A stretch of 25,011 bases of DNA, taken from NCBI GenBank assembly GCA_019649035.1, contig BMAT01000173.1, forward strand, positions 53,817 to 78,827, written 5' to 3'. This document shows, in pieces, positions 17,227 to 25,011 of the stretch. Below the pieces are notes generated by a model that worked only from the letters and a program-made list of their open reading frames with translations, made no database searches and was not told the DNA's origin. The position numbers and the translations under genes are program-made. Positions within the stretch are counted from its first letter, which is position 1. Each line of letters begins with the position of its first letter. The stretch is from Elysia marginata. Lineage: Eukaryota; Mollusca; Gastropoda; Plakobranchidae.

Positions 17227-19205
17227 AGACGAGACTGGGAGTGAGACTGTGAGAGAAGCTTTATAAGTAGGTCAGTGGTGATGTGACCATCTGGGCGGGA
17301 CACCTGTGGGACATGAAAGGCCCTTGACCTGTATCCTGCTCCCCCCAGGTCGGCAACGTGGCGTAACCGCAACTTTTAAAGTGTAATCTGGAGCTGTAAC
17401 TGGACAATCGCCCAACAGAGATGAATAGTTTTGTGTACGTAGTCGTTAAGGTCTGTGAGTGCTTACGGCCTTTCTATGCACCTGGGGGCAACTACACTGT
17501 AGATCTGTTTGTCGTCATTCAGAGGTAAAGAAAACCGTGATTGGTTTATTGCCGCCACCGCGCAGTCAAAATCGACCCTCGTAAATTGATCTTTCACTGA
17601 GTTGGTGATTGCAGTTAAAAGCGTAATAACGGGGACCGCCAAAGGGGATGGATAAAAGGGGTGTAGGCTTTTTATGGTGGTTTGTCAGAATCACGGTACG
17701 TTTGAGTGTTAACAGAATGAATGAATACAATAACAGTTTTCTATAATCTTTTTTTTTTATTTCTCTGTAAATCTATGTCAGTTTGTTGAAGGTTTTTTTT
17801 TCCTTTCGCGGCATACGCTCTGAGTATGAAGTCATGTTGGGTAGGAGCAACTGCTCATATAAGTTTTACTTCTTGCTATTTATTTCATTGTCAGGCCCTG
17901 TTAAGCGACTGCCAAATAATAAAACACAACACTTCTTTACCTAAACTGGAATCACGTCGTTGGCTGTTTTTCCCTTGTGTTTTTGCTATGTTTTCATTTT
18001 GCTTTTTCGTCAAGTTATATTTCTTTGAATGATTTGTTTTGCTACAAAAACATCCTTTTATTTATTTATGTTTTGAATAACATTGAACATTGCGCAACAG
18101 CTTAAGAGATAAAAAAAATGTCAATTTTTGAAATCAGTGTCTTCAGACTCAGTTTTCAGAATCAGTGTGATACCACAGGGATACTTCTCTATTCATATAG
18201 CCATATTTTGAATGTTTTCTGCACACTAGCGAGGCATTCTAATTTTGTATTAGAGAATTGATTTTACAATAAGCCCCATAAACTTTAAATTAAAATAAAA
18301 GCAAAATAAAACAAAAAAATAAGAGTGAGTACCAAGGAAAGGCCAATTTTTTTTTCGGAAATATTATTGCTCAAACTTGCCCCAACGTTCGAAATGTACT
18401 AATATGTTGCGTATGTGGTATTCTTTATGCAATTTTTGCCCTACTTTACCACAACTAGCCTAATTGGCTCAGCATTTTTTTTCAAACCCAATGACAAAAG
18501 GATTCTAGTAGTAAGAACAATTTAAAACAAAGCAAAATTATATTTTCGTACAGCAATTTTTTTTTGTTTGTAGCGGTGTAAAATTAAAACTTTTTTTTTG
18601 AACTATAATTTTGTACACTATCATAGATAGTAATGGTCTGATTAAAGTGCATGCAATTTTCGACTGGTATACAATATATGTACGTTAAGTCTGTTGTCGA
18701 GATGTATAAAATGACAAATTTCAGTGGAAAACAACACACCGAACATGAAAGAGGTCTGTGTTTTGAACTTAAGTAACCTAAACTGACCATTGGCAGGTTG
18801 AAATTATGCACATTACTGTTAAGAATGTGAAGAAGTAATACATGTAACATGATATCATTGTCCCAGGTTGTTGGAAATTAGCAAGCACCAACCAAATTTT
18901 TGGTTGTCAAGGAAAAATCGCGCAAGTTTGGTTTCACTGAAATCCTTGACCATTTCACCCTCTTCAGTGGACCATGGTTACGTGGAACATGACAACATTG
19001 CCTAGGCGGGCACGCTGTGATTTTTCACGCATTGTGTCCGACGCTTCTTAGCCCCAGACAATCCACCAACAAAGAGGCTTCATTATCCTGTGTCCTTATC
19101 CATCCCACTTTCGCAGTCGGAGTGTCAACCTGCAAGTAGAAAAGACCTGAATTTTCAACCCACCATCTTCACTTCATGCAGACTGCTTCGATTACTATCT
19201 CTCGT
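17227..19205. other. Unassigned DNA
   Basis: Bases 17230-17660 have more GC than the rest, and a CTGCTCCCCCCAG string near 17335 resembles a splice acceptor, but no exon could be read from it. Bases 17700-18880 are AT-rich with many T runs. Bases 18945-19195 are again GC-richer without a recognised frame. The open frames at 17826-18032 and 18584-18850 have no family features. Confidence 0.45.
18889..18906. repeat. Perfect 8-bp inverted repeat
   Basis: CAACCAAA and TTTGGTTG are exact reverse complements separated by TT, an 18-bp near-palindrome. No larger terminal inverted repeat was seen around it. Confidence 0.6.
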
Positions 19206-19240
19206 GGTTTTTTTTGGTTTTTTTTTTTGGTTTTTTTTTT
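19206..19240 (+). repeat. T-rich tract with regularly spaced GG
   Basis: The pattern is GG-T8-GG-T11-GG-T10, followed at once by AATAAA (19241-19246). The AATAAA is a polyadenylation hexamer by sequence, but no transcript end is otherwise suggested. Confidence 0.85.
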
Positions 19241-20272
19241 AATAAAGAGGTACCAATATAACCAAACCGGTCCTAAATTTGAAGGTTCACAACGAAGGTG
19301 GCAAAGAAAAACCCCCTAACATAATAACACCGTTTAAAGGCGAAAGGTTAAAAAAAAAACAACAACCAAACATGTTTCTACTAAATGTACCGCATACACG
19401 ATGTCAGTAGTGTTAATGGGTTCCATTATATTACATGTGTTTGGGTAGTAAAGAAAAATTCTCACAGCGTTCCTCTTTCAGGTACACTTTGTAAAGAATA
19501 CATACAATCGTTATACATGTAAATTATGTATTACATACATATGTGTCATTCTGGCCTCGTTTTTTAAAAAAATGTATTGCTTGTTTTGTTGTTAGTTCTT
19601 CAGCACACCCCGTCGTGAATACATCATATACGTATGTAAAGCTATATTTTTTAAGCCTGCAATCCACATACATGGAGTTCGAAGATGTTTTTTTTTTACC
19701 TTTTTATAGAAACAATTGTGTTATACAAATGTATGTATTGTGTGTGTGATTGATCATTTCAGTTTTTTTTAACGTGCTGAATTGTATGAATACTATGATC
19801 AAGACTGTTCTTTTCTCACTCATTGATGAGTGGTTTTTCTTTTCTTTAATTTTCTTCTGTTCCATATACCACTCGTTAAACTTAACACTGTTTTATAATA
19901 GGAAAAATTAGATAGCAGCGCTCAGAAATTTGCTGTTCATATTGCCTTGCGGCTTTAGCATGACACACAGTGTGCAAAATAGCTTTATGTTCTTTATACT
20001 CGTCAAAGGTGTGCGTTAAAATTACAGAACTACTAAAGCAAGACTGCCTGAATATTTTGGGTTATTTTCTCCAATGAAAGAAGTGAGAGAAAAGTGTAAA
20101 TATTTATAGTTCAATGGAAATTAAAATGTTCTATACTCGCCTATCAAAAGTACCATGATACCTAAAAATGCAAATGACTCTCTCAAAGATCCACCTCTCT
20201 AAGTCTAAGGATGGGTTGGCTAACAACTACCGGTAGGTACTCTAGTGGCCTCGGGAGGATTCACCAGCACAC
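19241..20272. other. AT-rich non-coding DNA
   Basis: No gene recognised. It contains a CACTCAT-TG-ATGAGTG inverted repeat at 19817-19832 and a few ACATGT sites. The frame 19543-19749 is AT-driven. Confidence 0.5.
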
Positions 20273-20337
20273 CTGCAGCGGTACACGACAACTGAGATGG
20301 ACAGGAGAAAGTAATAAACGAACGCTTCTCCTCTGAC
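20273..20337 (-). other. Weak candidate 65-nt exon
   Basis: On the minus strand a pyrimidine-rich run ending CCTACTCCTGCAG (acceptor-like) precedes 65 bases that end CTGCAG before GTGTGC (donor-like, matching GT but not the full consensus). In the frame open across 20242-20523 the segment reads VRGEAFVYYFLLSISVVVY plus RC, hydrophobic like a membrane or signal segment. No family was recognised and no neighbouring exon found, so this is only a lead. Confidence 0.15.
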
Positions 20338-21377
20338 CTGCAGGAGTAGGAAATTGATGACCATCTTGGTCAGTGATGCAATATTACCGAACATGCAAGC
20401 TTGGGTCACACACACACACGCACAATACAATCGCTCAGTCATGGATAGTACAACTGTAGTTCTAGTACTAGTAGTGCGACACGAAATCAGGGCTTGGTCA
20501 GTGGGTAATTCACGGCTAAACATTTACTTGCCACGTATGGTACATACAGGAAACGTGTAATCGTTCATGCAGCTTGAATTTGCAACTTTGCAAATGATTC
20601 AGTCATACTGCCGCGGGCCAAGCTGGTTGGTGGGCATTACTCTAAAGCTAAAAAAAAAAGAAGAAAAAAAAACTTTAAACCTGAACGCTTATGTATAATG
20701 TATCAAGGGTAACAAGAAAGAATAGGAATAGTAATAATTCAATACACGCATGACCGTAGAAATAGGTTGAAAGTAAAAATGGGCTTTGGTTTTTTTTTCA
20801 ATGGGTGGACGTTTAACAATGTGTGTGATGGGTGAAGGAAACCGAGGGTGCTGATTAACAGCGGTATAAAGTAAATTCCGTCAGAAATTCTCATTACCAT
20901 AGCAAAATAAAAAGAGAGAGTGAAAGAGAGAGAGAGAGAGAGAGAGAAAGGCAGAGAGAGATTTAAGAAAGTAACCGCGGGCTGTAGAAGAAGAGACACT
21001 CGGATTCAGGGCAAAGATTAATGGTGATCCCCATGGGAATGCAATGTGATGTCAGAACTGTAATCCAAATTTAACACGGTGACAGTCCCCTGGACCAACA
21101 ATCTCTCTTCTACGCAATAAGCATCCTACTGAATATCAGGTCTCATCACATTTTCCATTCGCTTGCGTACACAACCTGACTACTTGGCGTTTAGCCTCTG
21201 CGGGGAAGCGGCATCTTGTTTCCAGCTGCTTTGAAGATTTCAACTTAGATTGAAGCGGATGGGTAGGCCATACTTTAATTTCCATGGTTACGTCTTTAAC
21301 TCTCCGAAGGTATTGAGGCAATTTTTTTTTCAATGCAACGTTTTCGATTTGGACGAATGAGACCACAGAGGTTTGCG
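20338..21377. other. Unassigned DNA
   Basis: It includes a (CA)n run near 20409-20424 and the GA repeat at 20912-20961. The minus frame 21136-21377 has balanced composition (QYLRRVKDVTMEIKVW-like), but its continuation upstream is just the homopolymer tract and no family is recognised. Confidence 0.45.
20912..20961 (+). repeat. GA microsatellite
   Basis: An imperfect (GA)n run. The minus frame across it reads as an artefactual leucine/serine string. Confidence 0.95.

Positions 21378-21437
<60 letters not shown>
21378..21437 (+). repeat. C21-A39 homopolymer junction
   Basis: Twenty-one C followed directly by thirty-nine A as printed. Minus-strand frames across it give polyphenylalanine and polyglycine, which are artefacts. 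It may be a decayed poly-A insertion or an assembly or consensus artefact; the lengths should not be trusted. Confidence 0.85.
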
Positions 21438-21450
<13 letters not shown>

Positions 21451-23589
21451 TCCCACCACCACCACGGCACGCACACACAATCCATTTTCACTTGACGTAG
21501 TGAAAGCTTTCACCTAAACGATTGAGAATGGAAACCCCTGTAAATAATAGATTATGAAAAAACGTTATTCATTCGCCTTCCCATTCTCATACTTCAAACT
21601 TCAAGGGAACTTAAAAAATAGTGTCTTGAACTGATCACTGGGTCTATATGAAAATTTCCGCCTATCTAAAAGCTTTGTTAGTTGTTACAGAACAGTTACA
21701 ATTTACAATACATACATTGTACTTGAATTTACAGTCATCACGAGACGATTTGACGGTGGTTGCTTGACCCCAATACCCAGTCTTTTCTTTTTAGAAAATG
21801 TGGTAAAAATAAAAAAGGCGTTTTTCGGTTTTTTTTTCAATACCGTCATTCTTGTCTTATTTTTAATGTTGTTTGTTGTTTTTTTCCATATAAATACAAC
21901 GTAGCCCTGCATTTGCACTGTATTCCTATTGCCAGCAGTACTGTTATTATGTTTGTGTGTAACATGGTTAAGTTATTATAGATACAGGTAACACAATTCT
22001 ATTTATTAAAAGAATTAAAACTGTTTACTCAGTCGTAAGATTAAATGAGGTAGAATCGTCTGGGAAACCTTTTGTCTGAGTAGATCGCTGAGCACTATCC
22101 CAAGGTAAAGCCTTGTATTATAACTCAAAAATTTACAAAATATGGAACGATCCCTATATTGGACCTTAGGCGTCATCCCCTTGCTCTGCACAACTCCAGG
22201 ACGTCTTGGCTGTTCGTTTTTAAATTATTAAGCGTTTTCACGCTTTTCTTCAAAATTTGCTCATTGCTACACTGCAGTTATTATGTTTTACATGGAGACG
22301 GTAACAGCAGCTGCAGATATGGCTAACTGTGGCACGATTCCTGACAACAGTAATTTCTGACAATAATTTTCGATGATATAATTATTAAGTTAATGGGCTC
22401 CCCCACCCCCTCATAAAATATTTTAAAGCATGATTTTAAACAGTCCAGTGACTTAAGTCGTAAGGGAAAAGTAGCTGATGATATGCCAAGTTGCCATAAC
22501 ATTCTGGCTATGAAATTTTTATTTTCTATTTGCAATTAAAGTTTGTGTTAAACGAACCTTTTTTTTCTTGCTACCTGAAAAAGGCTAAGATGACTGTACT
22601 GAGAGAATGATCCCACGTTTATTTTACTACATGCATTTTCTGAATAAAAATGTAAATGAGGATATTTGTTTAGCCAACAATGAGAAAAATTATTTTACAT
22701 GTATTTCAACAACAATGCATGTAAATTCTAATAATATCATTCAGGTTTTTTTTCGCAACTAACGTTTCGCTAAAATTGGGGTAACAAAATTAACATACAT
22801 TTGATTGATTTTGCGTGTGTGTGTGTGTAAGCAGTCGATTCCTTCATTAGAGTATCGCATTGAAACTCAGTGATAAAGACAAATATTGTTGTTTTTTTTT
22901 CAAATTGATTCTCATTAAATCTCGCTAACTTATAGCAGGTAAGCTTTTTTTAAATCAAAGGTTCAAAGAGGATTTGATAGCAATAATACATGTACATGAT
23001 GTAGTAGGCTAAGTATGGTTCGACGAGGGTCAGCCAGCTATTCGCTGAATCCTGTCTCCTAAGTTGCGCAGATAGCCAGTGGAGGGGTGAGAAAGGGATG
23101 TCTTCAATTAAAATAAAACATGTACGCTACGTTACATGTATATAATACTTGTAACTCATAACAACTAGGTGTTGGAAATGTATTAAGAGTAGTTTTTAAT
23201 ACTTTCTCTGTCTGTTCATGTTCGGTTTTATGAGGTTCAGAACTGTTCTTGTTATTTCATGTACTGAGATAACTGATTTTGGGTTCTCGTAACTTCCAAA
23301 ATAAATTATAGGGCGCAAAATTGAAATAAAGAGAAAAAAGGGGATTTTAAAATCTTTCTTTATAATTATACCCTGTTACAGTTCTCGTTACTTCCGTTGT
23401 CGTTCAGTCATGGGTTTTACTGTAATGTAGAAACACGACTGTGGTATATTGTTTATCAGTTGTTTTTTTGTTATTTGTTTGGTTTTATTGATTGTTGTTT
23501 TGTGCGTGTGTTTTAACTACAACTGAAACCAATGTCAAATTGCTAATTCAATTGCTTTTGTCTCAGTCTCACTTGGCAAAGCCGGGTAG
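21438..23589. other. AT-rich non-coding DNA
   Basis: No gene recognised in about 2.1 kb. It contains a (GT)n run at 22813-22828, several T8-T9 runs, multiple ACATGT sites (about 22699, 22989, 23118, 23134) and a CAG|GTAAGC donor-like site near 22937. The frames at 21703-21918, 21760-21981 and 22323-22535 are AT-driven. Confidence 0.5.
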
Positions 23590-23700
23590 CGGGAATGAAA
23601 ACTCCAACAGACTTCTATAGGTGACGTCACGTCTCCCTAGGTTTAGAATGATCTAGTCTCGCTCAAAGTCAAAAAAAAAGGAGAAGTACCGGTAAGTATT
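23590..23700 (+). promoter_or_regulatory. CRE palindrome upstream of a strong splice-donor match
   Basis: TGACGTCA, the full cAMP-response-element palindrome bound by CREB/ATF-type bZIP factors in animals, lies at 23622-23629 within AGGTGACGTCACGTCTCC. Sixty-two bases downstream is CCG|GTAAGTATT (GT at 23692), close to the ideal metazoan 5' splice site. Promoter, short non-coding first exon and donor would explain this order on the + strand. No TATA box or coding start is seen between them and no downstream exon was found in the window. Confidence 0.25.
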
Positions 23701-24420
23701 CACTATTTGGCACGTTAATTTATGAACCAGGGGCAATAACAAGTAAAAGGTCGAAAGAAGACTATCGTGTCAAGCTCCAGTTCTAATCAACTCCCTTTGA
23801 TTTGGTTTAATCGAAAATTTGTACGCCATGATAGAGTCTGTACAGATAATGAAAGTAAGTTTTGTAAAAAAATTGTACTCATGTTGGAGAATTAGAAAAA
23901 GAAAATCATCTGAAATTGTCACCATTCTACGTACATGTACATACAATGTTGATGCCATTTGTGTCTCCAATGCTAAGGGAGATAACTGGATAAATAAACT
24001 ACCAGTGCATATACATGTATTGATTGTGAACTAGTTCAATTTTTCTATTGGCTATGAGAGCAAAAAGTAAAACACAAAAAAAGGGGGGGGGGGGGGAAGA
24101 GAGAAGGGGCCTGTTACTCTTTATACAAATCCCTGGGTTGCAGGTATATAAACATGCTTAAATTAAAACAATGTTGACATTTTGTAAGAGATTAATTTTT
24201 TGTGATGGTTAATTATACCTTTTCTTTGGCCTCAAAGATTTTGACTCATCATCAAAATAAACATTATAGAAGGCTATGTGTTGTCATTAATTATGACAGT
24301 TTTGGGTCTGTCTACACATTTTTTTTACAGTGTTCAATAAGTTTGCATTTCAATTGACTACATTCTCCCCCAAAAAGCTGAAAAAGTACAAACAGCAATT
24401 GCCAGATCTTTCATTTTTAG
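23701..24420. other. AT-rich non-coding DNA
   Basis: No gene recognised. The overlapping frames at 23770-23970 and 23819-24034 lack family features. The A7-G14 run is listed separately. Confidence 0.5.
24076..24096 (+). repeat. A7-G14 homopolymer junction
   Basis: Seven A followed directly by fourteen G, with a purine-rich continuation (AAGAGAGAAGGGG). It has the same arrangement as 17205-17226. Confidence 0.85.
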
Positions 24421-25011
24421 ATGAAGAACCCTAAACCATTGATTATTGAAAACAAAACTGTGGGGAGGTAGTTAGTTTTTAGGGCCTTTGAAAATTATTG
24501 AATGAAAGAATAAAAGAATATCTTTGAGAATGTTCTATATTTTCTTTGTGGAACCTTTTGACAGTGATGGCATACTTTCTAGTTAAATGAAAAAAAAACT
24601 AATCACTATCTAATTTTGTCCAATATCATTATGCGTGCCAAAAAATTTTCCAGCTGCAGTCAACTCTGGCTGAAGCAATTTTCAATGAAGTTGACTCTTT
24701 GTGTGTATGTGTTTCTCATGGGGAGAATTACTTTTTAAGAAAATCTGGGTCTGTTAAGGTCAATAAGGTGACACTCATTAATATTTACAGAGCCATTGTG
24801 GAGAGCATCTTCACTCAATTGTTTACTGTTTGGTTTGATTGAACACCAAGAAAAGACTTACAAGAACTTAACTCAATTGTCTTAAACGCACAAAAGTTAA
24901 TTGGTGTGAATCTGCCATGTCGTGAAAGTTTATACATGTATGAAGAAAGAACGTCAGCCAGAACAGAAAAGATCTTGAAATATGGCACCCTTCCAGCAAG
25001 GAAATATTTAG
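24421..25011 (+). mobile_element. LINE reverse-transcriptase fragment, running off the right edge
   Basis: NPKPLIIENKTV (24427-24462) corresponds to the segment just before the F-K-Y-L-G motif of CR1/Rex-like reverse transcriptases. It is followed by a TAG (24469-24471) and about 170 bases without homology. Resemblance resumes at about 24648 with FQLQSTL and NEVDSLC, then YFLRKSGSVKVNKVTL (from 24729), INIYRAIVESIF and TVWFD, a TGA at 24840-24842, and LNAQKLIGVNLPCRESLY, then RTEKILKYGTLPARKY to the last base. The pattern F-L-R-K-L...Y-R-A-x-x-E-S...W-F...A-x-x-I-I-G...R-x-x-K-I-L is typical of the thumb/connector end of LINE ORF2. The catalytic domain was not found upstream. Two stops and the apparent insertion make it a pseudogene copy. 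The remainder presumably continues beyond the window. Confidence 0.85.

Noticed and set aside
4442-18957. A shared 14-mer, CCTTGACCATTTCA, at 4442-4455 and 18944-18957
   Set aside because: The match stops at both ends, and one 14-mer pair is about what chance gives in a 25-kb window.
19817-19845. Hairpin CACTCAT-TG-ATGAGTG followed by T-rich sequence, like an intrinsic terminator
   Set aside because: The window is eukaryotic, no gene ends here, and the loop of two bases is too small for a good stem.
21136-21513. A 125-codon minus frame
   Set aside because: Its middle is the C/A homopolymer read as polyphenylalanine and polyglycine. The part past the tract has no recognisable family.
1-25011. 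CRISPR array, phage-defence, toxin-antitoxin or biosynthetic gene cluster
   Set aside because: There are no regularly spaced direct repeats with unique spacers, no operon-like gene runs and no recognisable enzymes. The window is repeat-rich animal DNA.

Overview
This window looks like a gene-poor stretch of a eukaryotic genome, most likely a marine mollusc and plausibly a gastropod. It is AT-rich and full of microsatellites and homopolymer runs. No long open reading frame carries a recognisable host protein. The palindrome ACATGT occurs about thirty times and TAGGCCTA four times. The repeats include a tRNA-derived SINE with a (CCAA)n tail and several decayed non-LTR retrotransposons (LINEs), which I associate with mollusc genomes. 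The assignment rests on general familiarity with such sequence and was not tested by search. Nothing points to bacteria, phage or virus: there are no operons, no ribosome-binding-site-led genes and no CRISPR array.

Layout from left to right. Bases 1-425 end in a retroposon 3'-tail-like segment on the + strand. A CpG-rich block lies at about 891-1290 and a GC-richer block with four E-boxes at 2726-3110; both are candidate regulatory or 5'-exon DNA. AT-rich DNA follows to 6045. A minus-strand LINE 3' end occupies 6045-6910, a small E-box cluster 7201-7231, and a minus-strand SINE 8249-8552. After 2.3 kb with nothing recognised comes a CT microsatellite (10866-10941). The largest element is a minus-strand LINE at 11800-13140 that has lost its middle, so endonuclease sequence runs straight into the later part of the reverse transcriptase. 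Next to it is a 55-bp block between perfect 13-bp direct repeats. From 13800 to 21440 the window is mostly simple-sequence DNA (TCTAGA, TAG, GATA, GA, GAA, poly-T and C/A tracts) in non-coding DNA, with one weak candidate exon at 20273-20337 on the minus strand. A CRE palindrome upstream of a strong splice-donor match lies at 23622-23697. The window ends inside a third LINE reverse-transcriptase fragment on the + strand (24421 to the edge).

The three LINE fragments belong to at least two lineages and all are broken, so none is an active gene here. I see no cooperating gene set and no new biological system. The points most worth checking are the rearranged LINE, the short insertion-like block beside it, the two tail segments sharing a 3' motif, the palindrome excess and the CRE/donor segment.
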